From a virus: 39,506 bases of DNA. The position numbers were made by a program, and so were the translations under genes. The stretch spans positions 1 to 39,506 of IMG/VR virus record IMGVR_UViG_3300044630_000578, one strand, 5' to 3'. The notes beneath the pieces were generated by a model. That model was given only the letters and a program-made list of their open reading frames with translations. It had not been told where the DNA came from and made no database searches. Shown here piece after piece: positions 17,075-23,389 of this stretch (within the stretch, counting starts at the first letter, position 1; each line of letters opens with the position of its first letter).

Positions 17075-17357
17075 GGTAGTGTCTCGCTTTCTGTAAGTCC
17101 TGCAGTCCGTCTTTATGTTTCCAACGTAGTATATATTTTACCACATTTCCCTCCCAGAAGTCAAGCTCCCATGCTTCTATAATATCCCAAGGTTGTATAC
17201 CATCTCCTTTGTGATAGTGCTGACCCCCTACCTGCTTGTCCCTAGGAGTTAACTCAGGCTCTTCCACTTGAAGTCTACGAAAGTATTCTTCTAATGTTAT
17301 TTCACCTGGACAATTATCTGAATAGCCGTAAGGCTTAGGCATTGCTATTGGATTCAT
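17046..17357 (-). CDS. DUF3310 protein
   Basis: A 103-residue protein whose second half, DKQVGGQHYHKGDGIQPWDIIEAWELDFWEGNVVKYILRWKHKDGLQDLQKARHYLD (described here in pieces: DKQVGGQHY; IQPWDIIEA; FWEGNVVKYILRW; DLQKARHYLD), is a textbook DUF3310 domain. The family is common in tailed phages, sometimes labelled nucleotide kinase, but has no proven activity. Residues 1-45 are an unusual Pro-rich extension. It overlaps the phosphoesterase stop by four bases (ATGA). Confidence 0.88.
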   Translation of the reverse strand: MNPIAMPKPYGYSDNCPGEITLEEYFRRLQVEEPELTPRDKQVGGQHYHKGDGIQPWDIIEAWELDFWEGNVVKYILRWKHKDGLQDLQKARHYLDYIISKNS

Positions 17358-18118
17358 AAATACCTCTTCTTTAAAAAGTCTAAGGAAACAAACATCTCAT
17401 CGAAGCAACCATCATGAACTTCGTGTAAGACCACAATACCTCTCCAATAGTGGTTACCTTGAGCTCCCATGTAATCCTCATCGTGTTCATAACAACTCCC
17501 TGCGATTATAGCTGTAAGCGTCTTGCCATCTGCTCGAATAGCGTAAGCAACTTGTCTACCTTGTTGATGACCCACAATACACGACTGGTGTTTCTTGGAG
17601 ATAATGGCTGCTGCCGATCCAACAGGGCGATTAAGAGCACCTGCAGTAACATAATGGGCATATAGAACACCATCAATAATAACTGGCTGCTCAAAAGGAA
17701 TAACTTCCCAACCTGCCTCAGCATACTTTAAGTCTCCAATAGATATAGTACCATCTAACATCGAATCGTTTTCAACTGCACGATTGATACGATGCTCATG
17801 ATTTCCTAATGTTAATACCATTCGTGGTTTATATACCTTATCTTTATTCCTCCTCTGTCTTGCTTGTAAGTCACGCAGTGGTTTTAATAAGATGTTCATT
17901 GCTTCGTGTGTTGCTACTACATCATTCTTGTATCGTCTACCCTCGAAGGACTTCTTTCCCTTATCGTAGCTTGATAATGAAGGCATGTCCGCAAAGTCGC
18001 CAATATTAACAATAACATCAGGACGCTTCTTAACAATGTAGTTTCCTATAGCTCGTAAGTAATTATAATCATGACCAGGTTTTATCTGACAGTCTGGTAT
18101 TATCAAGTGGGTCGTCAT
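17354..18118 (-). CDS. Calcineurin-like metallophosphoesterase
   Basis: A 254-residue protein with the ordered motifs of the family: PDCQIKPGHD (residues 8-17, first metal-binding Asp), NIGDFAD (Asp41, bridging metal ligand), LGNHEHR (Asn106-His107), and VGHQQGR (His184). Such enzymes bind two metal ions and cleave phosphomonoesters or diesters. In phages relatives sit in replication operons and may act on nucleic acid or nucleotides; the real substrate is not shown by the sequence. Its start lies 50 bases inside the gene upstream, and its stop overlaps the next start by four bases. Confidence 0.85.
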   Translation of the reverse strand: MTTHLIIPDCQIKPGHDYNYLRAIGNYIVKKRPDVIVNIGDFADMPSLSSYDKGKKSFEGRRYKNDVVATHEAMNILLKPLRDLQARQRRNKDKVYKPRMVLTLGNHEHRINRAVENDSMLDGTISIGDLKYAEAGWEVIPFEQPVIIDGVLYAHYVTAGALNRPVGSAAAIISKKHQSCIVGHQQGRQVAYAIRADGKTLTAIIAGSCYEHDEDYMGAQGNHYWRGIVVLHEVHDGCFDEMFVSLDFLKKRYL

Positions 18119-18317
18119 TGTATCCTTCTATTTTAATGTCATAGCCATAGATGTTTGATAAAAAGCTTAGGAACTCTCGCACTATATAATCCCAAGACTG
18201 CGATGCTGGGATCTGAAACTCATGCCGAAGTTCTTTATTAAATGGAAAGCCATGCTTAGCATCCACTTCTCCACCTTCTACGAATTCAAACGTATATCTA
18301 TTTATAGGATGTTCCAT
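18069..18317 (-). CDS. Hypothetical protein overlapping the phosphoesterase
   Basis: An 82-residue ORF (MEHPINRYTFEFVEGGEVDAKHGFPFNKELRHEFQIP, then SWDYIVREFLSFLSNIYGYD). GAAGGA lies a few bases before its ATG. The last 50 bases are also the start of the phosphoesterase gene in another frame, so the C-terminal 16 residues may be unconstrained. The composition looks like a folded protein. No family is recognised. Confidence 0.65.
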   Translation of the reverse strand: MEHPINRYTFEFVEGGEVDAKHGFPFNKELRHEFQIPASQSWDYIVREFLSFLSNIYGYDIKIEGYNDDPLDNTRLSDKTWS

Positions 18318-18421
18318 TTAGCGTCCTTCCAAAAGTAAATCCATCCTTGTTCATCCATCCCAAGGACAGTAAAGTTATCTTTATCTCCGATAACCTTCCA
18401 TTCAATTATTTTTACTGACAT
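18302..18421 (-). CDS. Tiny protein, unknown function
   Basis: A 39-residue ORF (MSVKIIEWKVIGDKDNFTVLGM, then DEQGWIYFWKDAKWNIL) preceded by AAGGAAAATAA. The alternating aromatic and charged pattern (VLGMDEQGWIYFW) suggests a tiny beta-sheet protein of a kind frequent in early phage operons. It overlaps the following 82-residue gene by 16 bases. Confidence 0.6.
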   Translation of the reverse strand: MSVKIIEWKVIGDKDNFTVLGMDEQGWIYFWKDAKWNIL

Positions 18422-18471
18422 TTATTTTCCTTATAATTCGTAGCAGTTTATACAGCAGAAACTTTCTGTAG

Positions 18472-18810
18472 CTAACTACCACGTTTTACTAAATCAAAAA
18501 AGTACTCAGCATCTACTAAGACAAGAGGCTTACTATTGTTCTGCTTCAAGACTACGAGTGGCTCGACTAGTCCATGCGTCTGAGCTTGTTCATAATCTTT
18601 GAAGACTGCAATAGCTTTACGATTCTTGCACTCAACCTGAAAAGGAAAAACACTACGAGCAGCCGAGCTAAGCTGAACATCCTCTCCACTCGCTCCCATG
18701 CTTGTGCTTCTGACATCATCAGTGCTCAGCGTAGGGAATCGTTGGAGTATCTGGTCTCTCACCCACTGCTGTAGCTTTCTTCCTTTTGCTTTTGCTGACT
18801 GTGGTTTCAA
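18472..18810 (-). CDS. PD-(D/E)XK nuclease, Holliday-junction-resolvase-like
   Basis: A 112-residue protein with SMGASGEDVQLSSAAR at residues 37-52 and FPFQVECKNRKA at 55-66. The acidic GED and the ECK pair (Glu60, Lys62) give the metal-binding core of the PD-(D/E)XK fold, and Glu/Gln in the first helix (KLQQWVRDQ) is the usual early element. Short phage enzymes with this pattern resolve branched DNA before packaging, which fits a neighbourhood with exonuclease and polymerase. It overlaps the end of the gene before it by 92 bases. The exact substrate is inferred. Confidence 0.75.
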   Translation of the reverse strand: MKPQSAKAKGRKLQQWVRDQILQRFPTLSTDDVRSTSMGASGEDVQLSSAARSVFPFQVECKNRKAIAVFKDYEQAQTHGLVEPLVVLKQNNSKPLVLVDAEYFFDLVKRGS

Positions 18811-19060
18811 ACTTAACTACCTTTCGTTTCTTTATCCATGCCTTAGGTATGTGTATCCTAGCGTTACTATTATCTTTAGACACTGTGGACGCAATACATA
18901 GAGCATCTTTTGTTTCACTAATCAGAAAACCTACAGTATGGCAAAGATCTATTTCTGCTTTGGTGTCGTCTTCCCATCCTGCGTCGGCAACTGCGTCGAC
19001 CCACTGGACGTAGATAACTTTGGAGGTTTCCAGATTTCGTTTGACTGTCTTCTTATCCAT
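18719..19060 (-). CDS. Hypothetical early protein
   Basis: A 113-residue protein read from the ATG at 19060 (MDKKTVKRNLETSKVIYVQWVDAVADAGWEDD...). A longer open frame exists upstream but its residues are Arg/Cys-rich and lie over the exonuclease, so I reject them. The text YVQWVDAVADAGW, VGFLISETKDALCIAS and RIHIPKAWIKKRKVV resembles a small phage family with WVDA..SGW near the start and an IPK..I.KI end. It overlaps the 3' end of the exonuclease by 112 bases and the nuclease by 92, an exceptionally compressed triple. Confidence 0.65.
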   Translation of the reverse strand: MDKKTVKRNLETSKVIYVQWVDAVADAGWEDDTKAEIDLCHTVGFLISETKDALCIASTVSKDNSNARIHIPKAWIKKRKVVKFETTVSKSKRKKATAVGERPDTPTIPYAEH

Positions 19061-19692
19061 AACAATTGTCCGTTCTCCAGCACCCTTGCTTCGTCGCCTT
19101 GGTAAGCCTCCAGGACAGCAGTATACATTTCGTTTTCGTCTTTGCATTCTTTGAGTATTCTTTCTGCTTTAACTTCTCCAATGCCTTTAAGCCCAATAAC
19201 ATTGTCGACCCTATCACCAGTTAAAATCTGTTTATAAAAATTCCTAATGCCTTCTTCCTCAGTAATGTAGTAGCGAAGATCCTTAGTAAAATTAAAGTGA
19301 TCTCCTCGTATCATATCTAAGTCTTTATCGATAGTACAAATACAATACTCACCAGGTTCAAGAGCATACGCTGCAATTCCCATAGCGTCATCAGCTTCTT
19401 GTCCTACGATCATCTCAAAGTTCCATGCTTTAATCATGTACTCTCTGAGGAGTTCATAATGCTCAGGCTTTGCAGCTTTACGATTACCCTTATACGGAGC
19501 AGTCTTAGCTATCTCGTGCCTGAAGTTATCACCACCTGTTAAGTACCCTTTGTAATCTTCAAAGCCATTGAAGAGAATTAGGTTCTCTAAGAATTCACTA
19601 CACCTAGAAATCGCTATTGACTCTGGCTCACCTTCTGAAGCAAAGCCAATGCGATATACTAGAATGTCCCCATCAATGAGGGCTAACTGCAT
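18949..19692 (-). CDS. 5'-3' exonuclease (T7 gp6 / FEN-like)
   Basis: A 247-residue protein with the flap-nuclease motifs in order: LIDGDILVYRIGF (residues 4-16), TAPYKGNRKAAKP (N-terminal region basic arch), VGQEADDAMGIAAY (about 99-112), CICTIDKDLDMIRGDHFN (about 118-135) and LTGDRVDNVIGLKGIGEVKAERIL (about 157-180, helix-hairpin-helix). The Asp clusters bind two metal ions. It removes RNA primers and supplies 5' resection in T7-like replication. The C-terminal text LLWIRRQSNEIWKPP is the usual end of the family, so the long overlap with the next gene is real. Four bases or fewer separate it from the SSB-like gene. Confidence 0.9.
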   Translation of the reverse strand: MQLALIDGDILVYRIGFASEGEPESIAISRCSEFLENLILFNGFEDYKGYLTGGDNFRHEIAKTAPYKGNRKAAKPEHYELLREYMIKAWNFEMIVGQEADDAMGIAAYALEPGEYCICTIDKDLDMIRGDHFNFTKDLRYYITEEEGIRNFYKQILTGDRVDNVIGLKGIGEVKAERILKECKDENEMYTAVLEAYQGDEARVLENGQLLWIRRQSNEIWKPPKLSTSSGSTQLPTQDGKTTPKQK

Positions 19693-20111
19693 TAGAGGGC
19701 TTCTTCCTCGATATCAGCTAAGTTCATTCCTTTAGGAGTGTACTCGATCAGTTCCTTAATTACAATCTTACTGATACCAACTCCGACACCTTTCTTACCA
19801 CCAACATTGTAGCTGTATGGTTTGATAAGTGCTACACCTTTAGAGCCATTAGCAATCTTAACATTGATTGGTGAGCCCTTCTCATCCACTGCAAGGATAG
19901 GATATAACTTACTCTTAGCAGTGACAAAGAATCCTTGATCTGGCTTAGCAGCATCGTTCTTTACATTGATACCCATGTCCATCAAAGTCTTCACAGCATC
20001 CTTAGATAGGTTGCAAAGATCTACCTGAAACTTCTCAGAGATTTTGTTCTTCTCATTTAATGAAGCCCAGAAGAGGTCGGCTTTGATTGGTACTGGTTTT
20101 GCTTGTTCCAT
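19692..20111 (-). CDS. Single-stranded DNA-binding protein (gp2.5-like)
   Basis: A 139-residue protein with KADLFWASLNEKN, QVDLCNLSKDAVKTLMDMGINVKN, IANGSKGVALIKPYSYNVGGKKGVGVGISKIVIKELIEYTP and an acidic end (LADIEEEAL). The order (FWAS; VDLCNLS; NGSKG; KPY.Y) and the acidic C-terminal tail, which in such proteins contacts polymerase and helicase, match phage SSB of the T7 gp2.5-like group. It is followed by the exonuclease and preceded, after its own putative promoter, by two small genes and the polymerase. Confidence 0.82.
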   Translation of the reverse strand: MEQAKPVPIKADLFWASLNEKNKISEKFQVDLCNLSKDAVKTLMDMGINVKNDAAKPDQGFFVTAKSKLYPILAVDEKGSPINVKIANGSKGVALIKPYSYNVGGKKGVGVGISKIVIKELIEYTPKGMNLADIEEEAL

Positions 20112-20142
20112 TTATTTCTCCTTAGTAAATAACTACACATAT

Positions 20143-20171
20143 ATTATATCATACTTTTAATGCAAATGCAA
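20143..20171 (-). promoter_or_regulatory. Extended -10 promoter upstream of the SSB gene
   Basis: On the minus strand TATGATATAAT (TATAAT at 20143-20148) has the same TATGnTATAAT form as the late promoters. Seventeen bases upstream is TTGCAT (20166-20171), a weak -35 and part of a TTGCAT direct repeat. The start would be about 20135, 25 bases before the SSB gene with its AAGGAG site. It overlaps the end of the preceding small gene. Confidence 0.6.
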
Positions 20172-20336
20172 ATTATTATCTGCTTGTTCCTGTTCCGTTT
20201 CAAGGACATGTAAGGAACGACGCAGCAATTCAATAGTATCTTCGTTAGACATACAAGTATAGACAGTCAAGTAATTATTGTCGTCTCCTAAGATAACTAA
20301 TGGTTCTACATGTTCAGGAAGTTCTGCTACTTTCAT
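20157..20336 (-). CDS. Small acidic protein, unknown function
   Basis: A 59-residue ORF (MKVAELPEHVEPLVILGDDNNYLTVYTC, then EDTIELLRRSLHVLETEQEQ, ending DNNLHLH). The N-terminal half looks like two beta strands and the second half one helix. Its ATG overlaps the stop of the gene before it (ATGA). Its 3' end contains the -35 and spacer of the SSB promoter, so expression of the downstream block is not wholly tied to it. Confidence 0.65.
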   Translation of the reverse strand: MKVAELPEHVEPLVILGDDNNYLTVYTCMSNEDTIELLRRSLHVLETEQEQADNNLHLH

Positions 20337-20482
20337 GGTGCAAAGTCTGCATCTTTAATAGCTTCTAAGTATTCCTGTGCTTGATCGAGTTCTTTCTCTG
20401 CTTCACGTAGCAGTGTTCTAACAGTCGATACATGATTACCTTGTCTTAGAAGTTTAAGTACTGCTTGTTTAATCTCATCCAT
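20333..20482 (-). CDS. Small helical protein after the polymerase
   Basis: A 49-residue ORF (MDEIKQAVLKLLRQGNHVSTVRTL, then LREAEKELDQAQEYLEAIKDADFAP), likely two helices. Its ATG overlaps the polymerase stop (TGATG), so it is probably made by translational coupling. Such short coiled proteins may bind a replication partner, but nothing here proves it. Confidence 0.65.
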   Translation of the reverse strand: MDEIKQAVLKLLRQGNHVSTVRTLLREAEKELDQAQEYLEAIKDADFAP

Positions 20483-22128
20483 CAGTGTGTTTCCTTCCAT
20501 GAATTACCTACCTTGTACGCACCAGTGAGAGGGCATCGCATCTTTAGTACACGACCTGCTTCTTCAATAGCTTGTACTCCTAACTTACCTACCATATCTG
20601 CGTAGGCTTCTGCTACTTCAATCTGCCATTCGTCATGCACATTAGCAACAAACTTATAGTCGACACCGAGCTTACTCAGTCGTTCATCTAGGATCACTAG
20701 TGCTTGCTTCATGACAATCGCACCCGCACCTTGGAGAAGTGTGTTAAGTGCTGCGTGGTCAGACCTAATGTATAGTCTACGTCCATCAAGACCTGGTAAT
20801 GATCCCGACGACTTGCAGATTCTAGCCACTTTCTCCCTAAGTGCTCGTAGTTTCGGGGTGTTTTCCAAAAAAGAATCAATAAGCTTTTGTCCTTCTCGTG
20901 CTCCAGCACCCACAACTTTCCCGATCTTGGCAGCCCCTGCACCATAGAGGAATGCATAGATAAACGTCTTCGCTTGAGAACGTGTTTCGAGTCCAGCAGC
21001 TTTCTGGTTGGCAGTGTGGATATCACCTTGTGTGACCTCATAAATATACGCATCGTCTTCCATGTAGTGAGCAAGCATTCGTAGTTCTAATCCTGAAGCA
21101 TCGATGCCTACTAACTTATATCCTTTCTCTACAATCCAAAGATCCCTACAATCTTCTCCGTAGGGGCTACCACAACTAGGTACTTGTGCCATGTTAGGGC
21201 TGTGGTGTGTCATTCGTCCAGTGACTGCACCATTCGTTATTACCTTACCACGCACCCTACCATCAGGCTGTACTACCTTTAACCACGATTGAATCTGTGC
21301 TATTCTTTTCTGTAGTAACAAGTACTCAGCGATAGCTTTAGCTTCAGGAAAATCTAAGCCTTCGAGCGTCCCTTCGTCGACGATGGGCTGACCTGTTTCC
21401 GTATACTTGTCTGGTTTCCAACCCTTTTCTTGAAGTCTTTCACCAATTTGCTTTCTACTTCCTGGGTTAAAGGGTTCGATGATTGGCTTAAGAGGCTTGC
21501 CTGTTTTCTCTGAGACTCGTAAGATTGTCTTGGTTGGAAAAATGTTTTGAAGCTCAGTTTCAAGAACAACCAACTTATTTTGCAGCGTTGAAAGAAGAAT
21601 GATAGCATTCCTTTCGTTGAGTTTGAAACCACTTTCTTCTTGCTTTGCGATGACCGCTTGTACATTGTGCTCAAGTTTAATACTCCTCTCTTCAAATTTA
21701 TTTCTAGTTAATTCATTAGTTAAATGTAAATACAACTTCTCAGTTACTAAGGTATCTTGGATACAATAAGCTTTCATCTCAGCAGAATACCCAGCATCCC
21801 AATCATTGAAGTCTCCCTTAGGAAAACCTAAGCGTCCACCCCATGCAGCAAGACTATGTCCTCCTTCTAGACTTGGACTTAGGAGGCGACTTAGTACGAG
21901 CGTGTCGAACATCTGGCTCTGCTTCATCGTAATGTTCCAGTTCTTTCTCAGTACTGGGGCATCGAAGCATATTCCGTTGTGCATGATAATCAAATCGCAA
22001 CTGTCCAAATACTTTTGTAACCCGCTTGCTTCCTTCCATACTGTTACGTCTCCTCCTATTTCTCTAGTAACACACATCCAAATCTTATTGTGTGTGCTGT
22101 TGGTTTCTATATCTAAAATTATTTGCAT
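20482..22128 (-). CDS. Family A DNA polymerase (T7-like)
   Basis: A 548-residue replicative polymerase. Exonuclease domain: Asp6 and Glu8 (LDIETN), FD at 55-56 (HNGICFD) and Tyr121/Asp125 (YCIQD). Polymerase domain: GRMTHHSPNMAQVP at 304-317, motif A LVGIDASGLELRMLAHYM at 339-356, the O-helix R383..K387..Y391...YG396 (AKTFIYAFLYGAG), and motif C VANVHDEW at 494-501 with the two catalytic acids. T7 polymerase has 704 residues; this one is much shorter, with reduced linker and no obvious thioredoxin-binding insertion, so its processivity factor must differ. Neighbours (SSB, exonuclease, primase-helicase) complete a T7-type replisome. Confidence 0.96.
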   Translation of the reverse strand: MQIILDIETNSTHNKIWMCVTREIGGDVTVWKEASGLQKYLDSCDLIIMHNGICFDAPVLRKNWNITMKQSQMFDTLVLSRLLSPSLEGGHSLAAWGGRLGFPKGDFNDWDAGYSAEMKAYCIQDTLVTEKLYLHLTNELTRNKFEERSIKLEHNVQAVIAKQEESGFKLNERNAIILLSTLQNKLVVLETELQNIFPTKTILRVSEKTGKPLKPIIEPFNPGSRKQIGERLQEKGWKPDKYTETGQPIVDEGTLEGLDFPEAKAIAEYLLLQKRIAQIQSWLKVVQPDGRVRGKVITNGAVTGRMTHHSPNMAQVPSCGSPYGEDCRDLWIVEKGYKLVGIDASGLELRMLAHYMEDDAYIYEVTQGDIHTANQKAAGLETRSQAKTFIYAFLYGAGAAKIGKVVGAGAREGQKLIDSFLENTPKLRALREKVARICKSSGSLPGLDGRRLYIRSDHAALNTLLQGAGAIVMKQALVILDERLSKLGVDYKFVANVHDEWQIEVAEAYADMVGKLGVQAIEEAGRVLKMRCPLTGAYKVGNSWKETH

Positions 22129-22132
22129 ACAT

Positions 22133-22786
22133 TTATTTTACTCGATGTGCTAGGTTCTTGTCAATAAAAATTAGATTAGATCCACAACGAATTACTGTGG
22201 CATAACCTACATTAAACATCAAGGTGCGAATATCTTCCTCGCTGTACGGTTGAATCTCCACACAAATTACTTTAAACGGATACCGTCTATAATCAATGCT
22301 TGCAAGCACGTCATAATCTAGTCCTTCAATATCTATACTCAGAAAGTCTGGGATTGTACGATGCTGTAGTACCTGCTCGATTGTAAAGACTGGTATTTGT
22401 TTTACTTCTGTAATACTAAACTCAGGATAATCTCTAACAAATTCTTCAGCTACCTTCTTAACAAAAGTATTACGTCCTGACTGACTATCAATCATATAGA
22501 AGTCTTGGAAGCCTGACTTAGTTCCTACTCCTACATTAAGATTAACATCCCCAGGTCTCTGTTCTACGAATAACTTATGTAACTCAGGATTTGCTTCAAC
22601 ATTAATACCACGAGAACCAGCGTCATAGAACAGCTTAGTATTACTGATGGTTTCAGGATGGTGTGCTCCCACGTCCAAGTATGAAGGAGTATTAATACCG
22701 AGACTGTTAAAGAGAACCCGAATAACAATATCATCTCCATGCTGTGCATAAGTTCTATCTCCAAATAATTGATCAGGATGTGCCAT
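22133..22786 (-). CDS. FkbM-family methyltransferase
   Basis: A 217-residue protein with PSYLDVGAHHPETISNT at residues 34-50 (SAM-binding loop), SRGINVEANPELH at 58-70 (acidic ribose ligand Glu64), and PDFLSIDIEGLDYDVLASIDY near 145-165. These are the FkbM family hallmarks; members O-methylate sugars or small molecules. It sits between polymerase and helicase, overlapping by one base the small protein before it. With the glycosyltransferase-like gene it suggests a modified sugar on DNA, virion or host surface; which is unknown. Confidence 0.85.
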   Translation of the reverse strand: MAHPDQLFGDRTYAQHGDDIVIRVLFNSLGINTPSYLDVGAHHPETISNTKLFYDAGSRGINVEANPELHKLFVEQRPGDVNLNVGVGTKSGFQDFYMIDSQSGRNTFVKKVAEEFVRDYPEFSITEVKQIPVFTIEQVLQHRTIPDFLSIDIEGLDYDVLASIDYRRYPFKVICVEIQPYSEEDIRTLMFNVGYATVIRCGSNLIFIDKNLAHRVK

Positions 22787-23007
22787 TAAACAGGTACTCC
22801 ATGCCTAAGTCTCCAAGGATATTCACGCTCTAACCAAAAGCAGCGTATGTCTCCATGTTCGTTTCGTGCTAGGTATCCATCCCATTTCGAATGCTTAGTA
22901 GAATAACTAGTACATTGAATGTTATCTAACCTATGTTTGTGTTCACTAACTAAGAAGCCAAGCAGCACACCAAACAGAGCAGCAACAATGATTAAAGATT
23001 CTTTCAT
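22786..23007 (-). CDS. Small signal-anchored protein
   Basis: A 73-residue protein with one N-terminal membrane segment (MKESLIIVAALFGVLLGFLVSEHKHR) followed by a polar domain with two cysteines (NIQCTSYSTKHSKWDGYLARN, then IRCFWLEREYPW). The N-in arrangement and two Cys outside the membrane suggest a periplasm-facing domain with a disulfide. It might act in superinfection exclusion, but that is only a guess. Its stop overlaps the methyltransferase start. Confidence 0.65.
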   Translation of the reverse strand: MKESLIIVAALFGVLLGFLVSEHKHRLDNIQCTSYSTKHSKWDGYLARNEHGDIRCFWLEREYPWRLRHGVPV

Positions 23008-23027
23008 AATGTAATATAAATGTTACG

Positions 23028-23261
23028 TTAAAGCCATTTATGCAACGAATATGTTACATAAGAGACCACCCCTGCAAAGTACAGAGCAACTGCTACAGCC
23101 TCAACCAGGATCAAAGGTATGTCACGTTGCAGTACACCAGCATAAGCCCACAAGCCTGATCCAACCAGTCCAAATAGTATATTAAGTGGATATACATTGA
23201 AGCTGGTTAACGCTATTCCAATTAAACATAACGAAGTACCTCCCCATTTAATCATTGACAT
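23028..23261 (-). CDS. Small three-segment membrane protein
   Basis: A 77-residue hydrophobic protein with three probable membrane segments (TSLCLIGIALTSFNVYPLNILFG; GSGLWAYAGVLQ; PLILVEAVAVALYFAGVVSYV). The pattern FNVYPLNILFGLVGSGLWAYAG..QRD.PLI is known to me from short phage and aquatic bacterial membrane proteins of unknown function, loosely like a fragment of transporter folds. It overlaps the exported small protein before it by 10 bases. Confidence 0.68.
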   Translation of the reverse strand: MSMIKWGGTSLCLIGIALTSFNVYPLNILFGLVGSGLWAYAGVLQRDIPLILVEAVAVALYFAGVVSYVTYSLHKWL

Positions 23262-23389
23262 ATTACCACCGTAGCACAGACAGTACAGCTCATTGTTCTA
23301 CCATCAGGATGTACCACTACAGTGGACGCACAAGCCATGCTATTATTATACACTAACATAGCAGCTACTGCAAGTAATATCTTCTTCAT
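23252..23389 (-). CDS. Tiny exported cysteine-rich protein
   Basis: A 45-residue ORF with a signal peptide (MKKILLAVAAMLVYNNSMAC) and a short mature part (ASTVVVHPDGRTMSC, then TVCATVVICQ) holding three more cysteines. The pattern of signal peptide, C, V..PDGR...C..C recalls small exported phage proteins placed near helicase genes. Cleavage may be by signal peptidase I after Ala, or as a lipoprotein at Cys20 (the site is a poor lipobox). Its ATG overlaps the helicase stop (ATGA). Confidence 0.68.
   Translation of the reverse strand: MKKILLAVAAMLVYNNSMACASTVVVHPDGRTMSCTVCATVVICQ

Noticed and set aside
19061-19147. Arg/Cys-rich extension of the 113-residue protein
   Set aside because: It lies wholly within the exonuclease gene and looks like antiframe sequence; the ATG at 19060 gives a conserved-looking start.
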